A stretch of DNA of 64,000 nucleotides from Liolophura sinensis (taxonomy: Eukaryota; Mollusca; Polyplacophora; Chitonida; Chitonidae): positions 6,639,606-6,703,605 of the forward strand of contig NC_088305.1 of NCBI RefSeq assembly GCF_032854445.1, read 5' to 3'. Numbering within the stretch: the stretch's first letter is position 1; each line of letters starts with the position of its first letter. The position numbers were made by a program, and so were the translations under genes. A model generated the notes under the pieces. That model worked only from the letters and a program-made list of their open reading frames with translations. It did no database searches and had not been told where the DNA came from. This document shows, piece after piece, positions 1 to 12,249 of the stretch.

Positions 1-429
1 CGGTAACGTGAAACCAGAAAGAGCAGACATAAATCGGGTCGCATCCTGATCTGGGTACACAGCAATAAAGAAAACTGCACAAGACGTGTGTCCAACAGTC
101 TGCTGGACAAAAGACGGTTTTAGTATAGCTGAAAACAAGTTCGAATTGATTTACAACAATGCACAATAACGCGTGCTTACTGGAAAACATACGATACCTC
201 AGAAAAAATTAACAATACACCACCCAAGGTGGCTGTATACGGCATGTCCACCGTATATCGAGTCTAATTAATACCGAGGGCCCGAAGGTACAACAGATGA
301 GAGAAGAAAATAAGACAGTTGGGAAATGAAGGGATTTCGTTAATTAATGCTTTCAAGTTCCCATACAAACGTTGCAAAGCAGCTTATCTCGAGCCGCGGG
401 TGTTTCACTAATAACAAACGTGGGTGAAT
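1..429. other. Non-coding, nothing recognised
   Basis: AT-rich sequence with no recognisable ORF, RNA gene or repeat. Only small inverted motifs are visible, such as the CCACC/GGTGG pair near 220-232. No function is assigned. Confidence 0.5.
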
Positions 430-710
430 ATATGCGTCTGAACAGGCATTCCTATACAATCCGTCGACCAAAATGGATGTTCAGGTTCAACAACTCCCAA
501 AACAAAAACGATGTTCAAAAGAACAATAAACTATGGAAGTATATAGCAGCAAAAATATGACGGAATTATCCAAAGAGAAACAGTCAAGAGATTTCAATGA
601 TGTTGGAAAGGCGCAAGAAATGTTATAGGTGAAAGAATAAAATCAGTATCTAAATCGGGTACCATAGCTGGTAGGCCTAGACCAGTTGCCGATAATCAAA
701 GTATGTTTTT
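430..710 (-). repeat. Family D dispersed repeat, copy 1
   Basis: The copy reads in reverse. It starts with the D 3' end (cgtctgaacaggcattccta, the complement of the 'tgcctgtttcgacg' signature), runs through 'tttcaatgatgttggaaagg' and ends at 'aaatcgggtaccatagct'. The same ordered blocks occur at 37.8, 52.3 and 61.3 kb. No coding capacity or clear terminal inverted repeats are seen, so the class is unknown. Confidence 0.65.
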
Positions 711-1595
711 TTCCACCATGGAAAATCAGACGGTTACTTAAGTAATACAATCCACGGGAAGAAAATATTGAGAGGTTTTCACGGCGTACGCCGAAGACGA
801 CTCATTAGAATGTCAAAAAAGTCACTGAATGATCACAAGGCCGCTATAGTATATCAACAAAAAAATTTCTGCATGTCAAAAAATGCATATCAAACTAACA
901 CAAGGTATAATATTCCTTCTGTTTAAGCACCACATTCTTGGTATTTTCTGAAACAATAGCCGCCAACACTTCTGGGGACTGTTTCTCATAGTTACTTTAC
1001 GCTAACCTAGCGCATCGCCATGACATCGTAAACTGACGACATATCCCGCCTTGGTACTTGCAATCGACATAGCGTTACGACCACCAAGAGAAACAGTAAT
1101 TAGGCTATTATATGGTTCAGATGACTATATTCGTGGTCTACACTGGCCTCCAAAAACCGTGAATAATTATATGCTGGGATGTTGGTTAATATGTAACGGT
1201 TTACGAGTGGTATGCGAATGTCGGATTAGATAGACTGACAATGAATTGTTGTATTGTCTGTAGGGTGATACCAAATTAACAAAACCTACGGCTCTGGCTG
1301 TATTCTGACCGATTCCTTCACCAACATAAGCGCACGATACACCTGTATTATGGCCGCATGACACCAGGATCGATGTATCGGCTTTGAGTAGTGTAATATG
1401 TGTGGAAGTTTATGGACCGAAAGCGCTAAGGTATTGAGTCGTAATTTGTGTACGATAACTGTATGATAGAGTCCATATGCGGAGATGGATTCAATCACGA
1501 TCGACTTATCCCGGCCTGACCTTCGGCAAATCCTCCAGCTATGCTCATCTGTTCTATACCCAGCTATCCGATCTCCAGTTGGCGTGTTGTAGCGA
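711..1595. other. Non-coding, nothing firm
   Basis: No convincing gene. The stretch around 1000-1240 carries faint family D-like phrases ('gagtggtatgcgaatgtcgg') but is too decayed to call. The reverse-strand 117-codon frame at 1286-1639 shows no known motif and overlaps a SINE fragment, so it is treated as chance. Confidence 0.45.
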
Positions 1596-1599
1596 AAAA

Positions 1600-1765
1600 C
1601 CAGTAGCCAGGAGCCTTTCACAAAGTTCCCCTGGCTCATCCTGGCTGGCTCTCCGATCGGTTGTGGGAAGGACTGCCTGCCATCATAATGCTGGTGAACG
1701 TGGTATAAGTGAAATATTCTTGAGTATGGCGTAAAACGCTAATCAAATAAATTAATGAAGTAACA
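1600..1765 (+). repeat. Family A SINE, degraded copy
   Basis: The family A body ('ccaggagcctttcac', 'ggttgtgggaagg') and the diagnostic 3' block ('ataagtgaaatattcttgag', then 'gcgtaaaacgctaatcaaat') are present in order. The tRNA-like head is lost or rearranged and the sequence between body and tail is partly deleted. Confidence 0.75.
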
Positions 1766-3639
1766 AAACACCAGGCCAAGCCTTCAAAACAGTCCACGCC
1801 GTCGGTGAGAACATCCATGCCCTCAGCCAAATTCGCAAAATCCGCGTTGTTAAATAGTTTTGTTTTTCATTATAACATCCAGGATGTTAAGGAGGTGAAT
1901 AACCCTTTTCACATTTCCGTTTCGACGCCTAAATCCTCCAGATATGACAGTGATCGTCGCCGTATCATTATAAGTGAAATATTTTGAAATTAAGCATTAG
2001 TCATTCAATACCGAGTTACCTTCATTACTTCACTGTCTTTTCTACGGTTTCTGAATTAACCCACTTTGAACTTATTTTCTGTGGAGATTAACTCGGTAGA
2101 AAGGGACTTATTACGAGGTGTTGCATATATCAAAGACAAACCAATGCAACCGCAATTAATCAGTGAAGTGTCAAACAGGAAAATCACGGATTTGCTGTCT
2201 GCATGGTTAATTCCTTTGATCCCCCAGTCCAGTCTGTGAGGGTGTCCGCTACGATCGATATGTCTGATGCCAATCAGCTACCTCTGGTCATTGGACTCCA
2301 ACAACTAGATAGAAATCCGAAATGGCTTTTAGCAACATTCTGATTGCGGTGTCCTGATAAACCTCTGAGATGAGAACAATGGGTTTGACGGAAGGAAGAA
2401 AAGTACGGATGAATGAAATCTTGATCAGAAGCAGTGGCATGGACCCAAATGGCCTCGGATCGGTCAATAAGTGTGATTTCATGAAACAGTTTGGGTACTG
2501 ATTAAATGTAAGTGCCTAGGACATTCCTGGGGCCTGTCTCTTTGATCATTATTGAAAACCGGAGTGCTGCACAACACATAACTCCTATGTTTTTTTTTTA
2601 CTTTGTGTTGCTATTTTGTGGTTTGGGTCGAGAGTTTCCTCTGGGGTCTGCCCGGTTTCCAACCACCATGATACTATAAATGGTGATATAGTAATAAATT
2701 ACTCATCTCACAGCATGATAACGTGAGCAGAATTACTTTTTAAAATTTTAAGAAGAGTTAATAGCAAGTTATTAAAAAGTCGGACGGACGGACACAAAAA
2801 GCTTTAAGTCAGTCGCTCTTCACGACAAGCTCGCCCAAAGTGCAGAGATCCTATTCTTTTCGCCACAGGGAATTCGGTGCAATGTCTATTATGGATGACA
2901 ATTGGCATACAATTGCCTTTTATGACGCTTAGGTTCAAGTTATTTACTTATTTAAGCTTGTATCCTTCACAGTGAATAATGTCAACTTTAGACATACTGT
3001 AGTCTTTTGTATTACCATAGATGACATAACACTTAGCTCAAGAAAGGGTATTTTTACTTTTGATCGTCATTTTGCCAGTAGGGTTTTATGCAGCCTTCTT
3101 CACAATCCTCACAACACCTTTCTAAGATCAATAGAACCCTCAAAATCAGGCAAAACTTGTAACTTAGTCATCGGCTAAAAAGTCAGTAATCATAAAAAAA
3201 TCCCGTCCCCTTTATTAGCCTTCATCCCATCTCTGAACCTTATGCCAACGCTTAACCCTTCGTGGTTCTGTTTGATGGAGAAAAACATGAGCCACTTTCC
3301 TACCTCCAACAGTGAAAAATAAATCATCCAGTTTGCACAAAAAAGTCAGAGGACATGCGAACTAGTTTCGTGAGTCACTGTGACACTGAGAAACGCGAAC
3401 TGTACCTGTTAAATCTGTCCCTAATTTAAACCCACCACAGGGTTATGTTTCAGGATAACATTGATGGATTACCATCGGGTGTGGACACGAGCTGTACACT
3501 ACTATTCTGCTGTTAATTAAATCACCAGCAATAGCGGCGACAGTGAACGTCTTGCACGCAAATAATTAATTAAAGTAAACAGTGGAGTTGCGAGAAGCTC
3601 CAACTTTCAAAAATGGAGACCACAAAAAGGTCTGCTTAG
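1766..3639. other. Non-coding, one SINE scrap
   Basis: Mostly unrecognised AT-rich sequence. A short family A body scrap ('tctgcccggtttccaaccac') lies at about 2640-2670, after a poly-T run near 2591. The short ORFs here have no motifs. Confidence 0.45.
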
Positions 3640-3865
3640 TGCCATGGTAAGGCGACAGTCTGACCTGCCTTGAGACTCTACAAAAACAAGTCTATAATGG
3701 TATATTCTAGCATGGTACACGATTTGAATACTGATTTCACTCAGTCGCGTAGATACCTTGCGTCTTTCTAAAATCATTGAAAACTGTTGACTGCTTCTCC
3801 TTGCGTGATTCCGTTCTGTTGGTTGAGGGCTGGTATACGAATGTCTGTTTCGACGCATAGATTAA
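3640..3865 (+). repeat. Family D repeat, copy 2 (internal deletion)
   Basis: Contains 'agcatggtacacgatttgaa', 'actgttgactgcttctcctt' and then jumps to the D 3' end ('ttggttgagggctggtatac', 'tgtctgtttcgacgcataga'). Compared with the copy at 61.3 kb, about 110 bp of the middle is missing. Confidence 0.75.
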
Positions 3866-4334
3866 TTAACATGGAAAAGCCGAGCAGTAAGCATAACAAC
3901 ATATGCCAAAATATTTCCACCCTGAAACGCTAAGTATGGGTTATAAAGTTGTTGTAGATGTAGTACGAGGCGTCACTCGAGATATTGTATTGCGTAATTC
4001 AAGCAATTTATCGTCTCACATACCTGGCGCACACATACTCCAATTCGAGGCATCCGGTTTAAACATGTGTGTAATGAAATATACCGTGATGGTTGACAAA
4101 TAATCACACAGAATCCTTAGAATTGCCTCCTGTAGACATACTTCAGTTTTGGTTTTATTCTGACTTTGCATGTAAATGTTTGAATATTTTCAACTGAGAA
4201 CGTCCTCTCTCACCACCACGTACACATACATAGGCGTAAAAATGCAGTAAAGCTATAATTAGTTCTTTGTTAATTCTTTGTTTTCGCCGAAAAAATACCT
4301 TTCAACTTTGATAGAGCAGTGAGGGCTAAACAGG
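3866..4334. other. Non-coding, nothing recognised
   Basis: No ORF with motifs, no RNA gene and no repeat recognised. Composition matches the neighbouring AT-rich sequence. Confidence 0.45.
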
Positions 4335-4512
4335 CTATTAATTAATTTATTTAATTATCTGGCTGGGGTTTTACGCCGTGGTAATATTTCACTTATACGA
4401 CGGCCGGAGAGGAATCCAACATGAGCTAGATTTGAATTCACAGCGACCGCATTGGTGAGAGGCTTCTCTGCCATTACGCTGCGGTAACCAACGGAGCCAC
4501 GGAGTCCCAATC
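4335..4512 (-). repeat. Family A SINE, internally deleted copy
   Basis: Read in reverse, the copy has the head (gactccgtggctccgttggt, like a tRNA A box), the B-box-like segment and the 3' block complement ('tttcacttatacgacggccg'), ending in a TTTATT-rich tail. About 100 bp of the body between the 'ccggagaggaa' and 'tatacgacgg' motifs is missing. Confidence 0.8.
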
Positions 4513-7500
4513 AATAGACTATTTAGTAACTAATATTAACTAATATTATGAGCCAGAGTGCAATTTAAGTTCTCTGTGCTCTTACACCAATTAGCTTCTG
4601 TTGTAAACAAGATCAAGTTACTACTCTAGCCGAAACACACATATAACAACACATCGCACTTCTCAGGGTGAACAACCTGTTAAGAATGATCTCGACCGTG
4701 ACATTGAGAACAACTCTATGGACCGTTATGCGTCCCCAGAGAAAACAGTAGACCCGGTGTTATCAATCAAGATTCTGTCTTATTTAAAGCCAGCAATATC
4801 AATCATTACTCCCCCATGGGACAATTGATTAAGCGTGAATATATCTATGTTGTGAAATACTGACCGCAGAGTAATTAAGAATTCAGCATTCAGGAAAATG
4901 TCAAAGAAGAAAATCACGTGTTGGCTGGGTCTGTTTGAGTATTACCACTTGTCCCCTGGACACAGCTAAGACCGCTCTAGGGATCAATACATCTGCCCGG
5001 GGGCGAGGTACCTACGTTTGCTAGACTAAACTCATTCCAAAAAAAAAAAAATACCCTCTAAGGGATTACCAAACTTTATACTTACCTCTGGAATGACACA
5101 CAATAAAGATACTGCCACTGTATTTGGCGGAAACTCGGGCGTTTCTCGTCCCATTACCATACCAGTCTCCTTATCGTTTGGTTTAACACGATCCATTTAG
5201 TCTAGGCTAGCCCTTCACTTAGACAAAATCATACATCAAAGAAATCTCAGTATGCTGGGAAAGTCCCAACTCAAGTATCGTGCTCTCTGTATCAGACAAT
5301 GTTTACCAGACGTCGGACTGCTCGACCGTACATTTCGTCTGTGACATTATATTAATTTCGATTCTTAAGAATAAATTCCACTTTGCTGTTGTAGCGCCTG
5401 TTGTAGCGGACAAATATCATTTGACTTCTATGACATTTTTGTCTGGATTCTTCGGATATTCTTTCATAGGAAATTAGCGGCATGCGGGATTTGTCGTGCC
5501 GTCTTTTCTACAAACTCGTACATTGTTTAGCGCTCATCAAAGGTCAGGCGAACTTCGTCTTCGGCATATAATGCCCACTGATAAATGATGTATGTCATAG
5601 TTGATTCCAGTATTTTTATTATTTTAATTCCTTCACAATGGGCAGCAAATCAAAATAGCTGTTTATTGGTTTTTTTTTCTTTGTTTTTAACGTACTTCTC
5701 ATCATTATCTAGACCCCTAACAAACTGCGTCAGATTTAACCTGTTATTGTTATACTTAAACTCACGATATGTCTCGAAGAAACTGGACGCACGAGGTACA
5801 GGTTCAAACCCGGCTCTAGTGAAACAGTTCCGAACTCCCATGTTTTCTCTCTTCGAAGGTCCCATTTTCTCCACCCAAAAAACTGATCGGCATCTTTTAA
5901 TTGCAAAAATCCTTGAGTATGGTGTTTTATACCAATTAAATAAATAAAGGAGAAATGTTTTATTTGTACCTACAGTGCTGTGACATGCTAGGAAACATAG
6001 TTCGTCCTTGACTGTTCTGATATTCAACGAGTGTACAGTATGCCTTATACGGTAAAGTGGGACACTCTGTGGAAGGTAATAAATTGTCAGCTAATGGAAT
6101 TGGTTCAGACAGTGCCCACGCAACCCAGTTCAAGCTTATGAAACGGCCAACCATCACCACGTGGTTTTTATTTGCGTTCCAGATCGAAAAAAACCTTTCA
6201 ATATGGTATGCATACCTGTACGTCACACCTGGAAAAGTTTGTCAGTAACTTGCCAAAAGGCACGGGTTTTCTTCCATCCGTAAAATTGACTGTCGTATAA
6301 GTTTGGATTAAACAACTATGAAAGAAGTAAACAAATTCCTATGCTTTGTGTTTGAGACCGAAAACTATGGTATTAGTGACCAATAAGGCTGTTCCGGCCA
6401 TTTCTTATTTATTAGTATATTTCAAGTGGCAAAAACTAAACGTTCATTATCTACTTGTTACTTTTTCGAATGTCCAATAACCCCTTGGATAGAACTGTTT
6501 TGTCTTAATAAATGTTAGTGCTTTAGCAGTAAAGCATGGTATTGGCAACCATAAACCTAAACTGACTTTTTAACACGGCGTAAAATCCCCGGTTTCAAAG
6601 ATGCAGAGCAGTTTGTGGTGTTGTTGAGCGACCTACTCATCGCAGAGCCGTCCAAGACATGTTTATGGCCTTGTTTTCCTATTTCGTTCGCCTTACCTGT
6701 CAGTGGATAACGTCAATGCGAACTCCTGCGAGACAATGCGAGATCTGACTTGTATCAAACTCTCTTCTGGGCTACGTTTGGGCAAAGGAGAACTCAAACC
6801 ACGAATTTTCAATGCACGAAGCGGAACATGCATGTAACAATATGATGCGAATTCGCACAGTCGTCACACTCACGCTGCGAACACATTGGCAACACGGGGA
6901 AGTTAAATCCACGGCCTTTGTGAAGGCATTTAGCCAGACATATTCAAAAGAAGCAGAATCGATAGACCCACTGATCATCCGTCGTAAGCCTCGCTCCGCT
7001 ATCTGGCGAATATGGATTTCTTCAAAGCCCTTTCACGTCTATTACAAATGACTGAATAGGGTCTGTAACTGTCATAGGTCAAAGATAACTGTTAAATTTC
7101 ACATTCCCTTTTTTGGTAATTAATATTTTATTACAAATTTGGAAAATGAAAAAAATTCTCTATGAATTTATAGATGATTTTATGGATTTAGAATTTCATG
7201 TTGAAAGAGTTTTACTTTTTAGTTACTAGATTTCTTGGACGCTGGCTGGCCCAGACAGATTAAAACACCGGTGCTCCTAAAGTAAACTAGGCTTAGGTTG
7301 ACCAATGGAATTAGCGCAAAAGTAGGCCAACACTAAAAACTGCTACACTGGATAGAAGAGACATATTTCTGATACCTTTTTGACCTCAGGAAAATGAATT
7401 TCAAAGAAGGATTTCCGTTTAAGTTGTTGTTGTGTGGTTTTTAATCGCCAAAAAAACTTTTCAGAAATTGTTCAGATTTTCTCTACAATTTAACCTGAGA

Positions 7501-9745
7501 AATTTGTGTAAAACTGCATGAAACATCTCATTGCAGATTACCAGACCAGACATCAAGCTTGCAACAGTGTATTCTACCTGTTTTTGTTCTCGGCTATGAG
7601 CAGAAGATCAAAGCCACATAACCTCTACTTTGGTCTTCAGTACTACGCCCATTATAAATCATGCCTGGTAGTCTCGGGTTCAAATCCCGTATATTCGTTT
7701 TCATTTCGCTCACGTCTGTTTTCCTTTTCTCGTACTTACCATTATTATGACCATTATAATTTATGCAGAGCGTACCGAGCCGATCCGGGAATTGCTGTCC
7801 GCAACAGCTATATTTTTATTTTAGTTGGGTGACATGGGTGAGGGAAACCATAACAAACCTCTACCCTCGCAATCTAATTTTGCGCGTAGGAAAATCAAAA
7901 CCTTATTATACCCTCCTTTACCTTGATCTGCTTGACAGTCAAAAACATTGTTCTTCCGAATCCGGATTAATACAAACCGATTTCTACTTTGGGAAGATGA
8001 TGTAGGCTTAATTATTAGCAATTTGACACATTCTACCTTGTGCCTAAGATATAACCAAAGACGTCACCATCCCTGTGTGATTTGATTCAGGTTTAAATCC
8101 CAGAGAGAAACGCGGCTAAATCAAACACAAAAGCATCAAAGATGCTACTTAATGCTGCAAGGACATCCGCTCAAAACGAGAGACAAATATGTGACCCAAA
8201 CGTACAGCTGCCAAGTAACAAAAGATGGATATGTGGTATTGTTTGATATATAATCCGCCAAGCAAATCCGCCGGTTGACGGTGCGCTGGGATGCAACAGT
8301 TTCAGCAGAATGTAGGGCATCAAACACAGTTATAATAATACTGATTATACTTATCATGCTGATCTCAACACAATGATTTATGAATAATGCCGTTTGCTAT
8401 TTATGGAATGTTAAAATTGAATTGCTCTTCGCAGTGCCGCTACCGAGGAACATAGAGGACGAATTGATTTACAATGATTTTAGACTGAATTAAATTTAGA
8501 TTTCGTGACCTTGGTGAGAAAGCTTTCTAAACCTTTTTATTTATCTTTTTTCATAAGGTTTTTTCGTTAGAATTGAGTGAAATTGTATTTTTTTTTCTTT
8601 CTGACCCAAATAAATTTGGGCGCCCTGAACTTCCAAGCACAGCGTTTAACACAATTTAATTGCTTATTTGATGGTTATTCAACTTTCAAAGTTTTTACAC
8701 AATCGACTATATACTAGTATATTCTGTCTTCTTCTTAATGAGGAATAAGTATGACAATTTCCATATTATTTAGGACAATCAAAGTTAGACTTCTTAATTT
8801 TATATTAATTTTATAGCAAATAAAGATAAAAATGTGAATTATAAAGCATTTTACTTAATTATAAAGCCCCACTCCAATGATTTTAATCGCTAAAGAAAAC
8901 CGGAATGCGCGGCGTAAACTAGCGACCTTAGACTAATTTTACCACGTGGGACGTATACAAACAAGCCCACAAACACTGGTGAAAAATGTGGTGTTTAACA
9001 GCCATTAGACTGCGCAAAACGCAACACGAGGATCGTGTATAACTTATTGTCCCAATGCGAATATTCATATTCACCGATTTGCTGGGACATTTCAGCATAC
9101 AAACCTAGTCTCAGTTTTACTTCGCCAGACCCGAATTTCAACGTATTCGGCACTCCTATTTGAAGAAGGCTGTACTACCCTTGGCGTTAATCTCTTCTCT
9201 TCAAAATTCAAGACCTTGAAATTTAATGCATACTGTTCATTTACTAACCACAAAGTAGATCTGGTTAATTTAATTAGTATCTAGAATACCAAACCTTGAA
9301 TTAATTACATACTTGGACGGGTATATAGGTTGAAAGTAAATTATCATTGATGGGGCGCAGATGTGTGGTCCAGGTCAGCGTGTATAGAGTGTTGTGGTTT
9401 AAAATGAATGACCAAGATCTATTTCATCTTGAATTCGTTTTCGTATTGGGGCTATTGTTACATTTACTCCACTTTCTATGCATATAACAATCTATTATGG
9501 GCATCTGGGCTAGCTTTTATACAGCCTTCAATGGGCAGTTGTTTTCGTCATTGTCCTCAAAGGACTTGTTAGGTTAACTTAATTTGATTATTACCATAGA
9601 CCTGGCATTGGATCAGCTTTTGAGGGGATTGTTTTGATGTTGGGATTTGCTTCTAGTTCCCAGGAGATCCACGAACTTTACAAATCTATGCGTCATAACA
9701 GACTTACGTATATGAGTTGCCTACAATAATGAGTGTTAATCATCG
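4513..9745. other. 5.2 kb gene-free stretch
   Basis: No defensible gene. Isolated pol III B-box-like strings occur at about 5793 ('ggttcaaacccggc') and 7678 ('ggttcaaatcccgt') without a matching A box or foldable cloverleaf, probably from decayed SINEs. The two overlapping 120-codon frames at 5585-6027 on opposite strands cover one of these strings and carry no domain motif. Homopolymer A occurs at 5039-5052. Confidence 0.45.
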
Positions 9746-9747
9746 CA

Positions 9748-9865
9748 ATGCATAAGACGGCAACGGCGCTGGTGTGATAGTAGGTAGATGATCACACGTA
9801 AACGGTGAAATACGGCCTGTCAAATTAACTCGGCTAACTGTTCATATGATTCCTTAAATAGTTGC
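9748..9865 (-). repeat. Family E dispersed repeat, copy
   Basis: Reverse-orientation E core: 'gatcacacgtaaacggtgaa', 'atacggcctgtcaaattaac', then 'ggctaactgttcatatgatt'. The equivalent forward string 'ggccgtatttcaccggttat' is at 41.3 kb. Confidence 0.75.
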
Positions 9866-9887
9866 AAATTATCCGGCCCCTGTACCG

Positions 9888-10132
9888 AACCATGAGCCTC
9901 TCACCAATGCAGTCGCTGTGACTTCATGATGAGTCTAGCTGTGAGTTCATGTCCAGCTCATGATGGCTTCCTCTCCGGCCGTATGTGGGAAGGTCTTCCA
10001 GCAACCTGCGGATGGTCGTGGGTCTCTCCCAGGCTCTGCCCGGTTTCCTCCCACCATAGTGCTGGCCGCCAGGATATAAGTAAAATATTTTTGAGTACGG
10101 CTTAAAACACCAATGAAATTAATAAATATATA
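9888..10132 (+). repeat. Family A SINE, nearly full body
   Basis: Shows 'gcctctcaccaatgcagtcg', 'ccagctcatgatggcttcct', 'aacctgcggatggtcgtggg', 'ctctgcccggtttcctccca' and the 3' block 'tgagtacggcttaaaacacc' before an AT tail. A short duplicated piece ('tgtgacttcatgatgagtctagc') disturbs the B-box region. Confidence 0.85.
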
Positions 10133-10799
10133 TATACACGGCCCCTTGCACCGTGCATGGCTTAAGCAGAATTAGGTAACACAAATTCAATGACGTTAAT
10201 TGCAACTTAATTTAGCCCACACAGTAATACTGCTCCACCCGACAAATAGTTCCAGAGGACGTAGTTTTGTTCTAATCACGTGCTGTATCACTAGCGTAAG
10301 GATAAATCTTGCCTACGCTTTTAAAGCTAATGTGGCCCGAGTCGGAGGCACAAAACGTGATTTTTTCCGGACTGAATTTCTGTTAAAACATTAGTTTACA
10401 TGGTAACTCGATTTCATGGAATGATTTGCCACGAAGCAGTAAGCTAGTTTCAGGCTCAACAATGGTCACTATTGCCACAGTGCTACGGCTTAAAAACTGC
10501 GGATCCTATTTAAATAGTTTCTAACTTTTGCTTTGAACGTGGAATTGTTTGGCTGTGTATTCCCACTTCTACAAGATAAGCAAACAATATCCATATTTAA
10601 GACGATTACAACAGACACACGGATAAGGTGAAACTTACCTCGTGCTACCAATCTATTCATAGACTCCCCTTGAGAAGCACCTGAACGGTTTAAGCAACTT
10701 GTGGTATGGACTCGTGGAATTCGATTACATGAACCAAAAACAAAACAACATGGTTGCTTCATTTACCTTATAGAATATCATAAATCGCATCGTTTGAAT
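10133..10799. other. Non-coding, nothing recognised
   Basis: No repeat or gene recognised. The 90-codon reverse frame at 10490-10762 lacks any motif. Confidence 0.4.
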
Positions 10800-11085
10800 A
10801 CGGTTTGTGAGAATGACTTCTATTTTCGTTCAACAAGTCGAATTCGATTAGTCGACGTGACAAAACATTCCCCATGGACACATCTTTAGTCTTTTCTCTT
10901 TCTTTTCTGAGATGAAATTAGTACAGACAGTATAGCAAAACTAATGCCAAGAGAATTCCCCGGTCAAAGACGTAACGAAGATTATCTTGTAACCGTGGTT
11001 TACGGTCGAGTGGGCATGGTCTATGGCACGTTGTCAGTTGCTCGGGGGAGATGGAGTTTCATGCTGAAGACAATGGTCAAGTACA
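10800..11085 (+). repeat. Duplicated block H, copy 1
   Basis: Matches 11330-11590 in order: 'gtcgaattcgattagtcgac', 'gagaattccccggtcaaag', 'ggtcgagtgggcatggtcta', 'ctcgggggagatggagt'. The two copies lie about 0.5 kb apart in the same orientation. It may be a local duplication or two insertions of one unknown element. The 63-codon frame at 10944-11135 lies in it and is not convincing as a gene. Confidence 0.55.
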
Positions 11086-11114
11086 AAGAAGATCGCAGCC
11101 TCTTTACAATATCA

Positions 11115-11215
11115 CCCAATTTCCTGGCACCATAATGCTGGCCGCCGTCGTATAAGTGAAATATTCTTGGGCACGGCGTCAAATAACAGCAATCAAATAA
11201 ATAACTAAATCTTTA
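11115..11215 (+). repeat. Family A SINE 3' end
   Basis: Starts in the body at 'ggcaccataatgctggccgc' and continues through 'gtcgtataagtgaaatattc' to an AAATAAAT tail. It is 5'-truncated, as expected for a retroposed element or a partial deletion. Confidence 0.8.
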
Positions 11216-11329
11216 TAGTATTATCATGGTTAATAATACAGTGAAGTTATCAAACAGTTATTTCATATGATTTCCAAAATTCGACAAATCGCACCGTGAG
11301 CGCGGCTTAAAGATAGTCTTTGTTCTGCT

Positions 11330-11590
11330 TTCCTCCAACAGGTCGGATTCGACAAGTGGATGAAACAAACAGTACCGTTTCAGCGCAGTTTAATCTTCTC
11401 GTTATTGTATATTATTTGAAATTATTGAAGAGAGCATTGTAAAACTGGTGGGAAAACAATTTCCCGGTCATATACCAAATGATATTTATCTTGCAGGTGT
11501 GACTTACCGTCGAGTGGATGTGGTCTACAGTGAATTGGTCAGGGGAGATTTAACGTATGCCGGTTGAAGGCGCTGGTTACCTTCCACCCG
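11330..11590 (+). repeat. Duplicated block H, copy 2
   Basis: Second copy of block H: 'ggtcggattcgacaagtgga', 'caatttcccggtcatatacc', 'taccgtcgagtggatgtggt', 'tcaggggagatttaac'. It has diverged considerably from copy 1, so the duplication is not recent. Confidence 0.55.
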
Positions 11591-11814
11591 CTAGTGAGGT
11601 GATGGCAGTGGACGTAAACTTGAATGATAACGTCAGAATCGCCTAATGTACGCTGACCTACGTATTCCTACAGATAAAACCTACCACACTGCTGACAGGA
11701 AACAGAGCAGGGGTCATTCTCCATCAGTAGCATCTACTCAAACTGGACGACATCTTAAGATTTGCGAGACAAGTCAGTTTTGGGGAAGACAGCGAAGATA
11801 GGGAGATATCAGCA

Positions 11815-12070
11815 CGGTTCCCGGTAATAAATCAGCAGTTCGGACATAAACAGGTCGAACAGTATTCTTGTGTACAGTTCATCTTGGCTGAATCAATAGT
11901 GACCGTTAGAATAGTGGTTATTCCCAAATCGCCACACAGCTTGTCCCAAGCAATATAACATCTTTCTTTAATGTTACAAAATAAAGAAAATATGAAATCA
12001 ATGTAATCTGCGAACATGGAAAGCACAATACATACTTCATCCTAAGCTTCCTTCTTACCGTTAAATGGAA
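11815..12070 (+). repeat. Duplicated block J, copy 1
   Basis: Matches 14790-15015 over roughly 200 bp: 'atcaatagtgaccgttagaa', 'tagtggttattcccaaatcg', 'cacacagcttgtcccaagca', 'taatgttacaaaataaagaa'. Both copies are followed by minisatellite containing 'tctagata' and 'ggtcag', suggesting a duplicated block-plus-satellite module. Confidence 0.75.
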
Positions 12071-12249
12071 GCTATGGTTGTTCTGACTCTCTGTGTATGC
12101 CTCTGTTAGTTTTCCAACTGTTCTGCTTGTTGGATTAAAGCATTTGGGCAGCCACCTCGTCAAGAAAATTTGTTTTTGTAGCAGGGAGACAACGAGGCTG
12201 TAAATTAGATCACGGTTATCAGAGAACACATAGGCCTATTCATCCCTGC

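Noticed and set aside
1286-1639. Reverse 117-codon ORF
   Set aside because: Partly covers a family A SINE and has no motif.
5785-5805. B-box-like 'ggttcaaacccggc' as a tRNA gene
   Set aside because: No A box at the right distance and no cloverleaf; similar isolated strings at 7678, 51229 and 52812 also lack partners.
5585-6027. Overlapping 120- and 125-codon ORFs on opposite strands
   Set aside because: No domain; they overlap each other and a SINE-like B-box scrap. The TRAGFEPVPRA string is the kind of peptide produced by translating such repeats.
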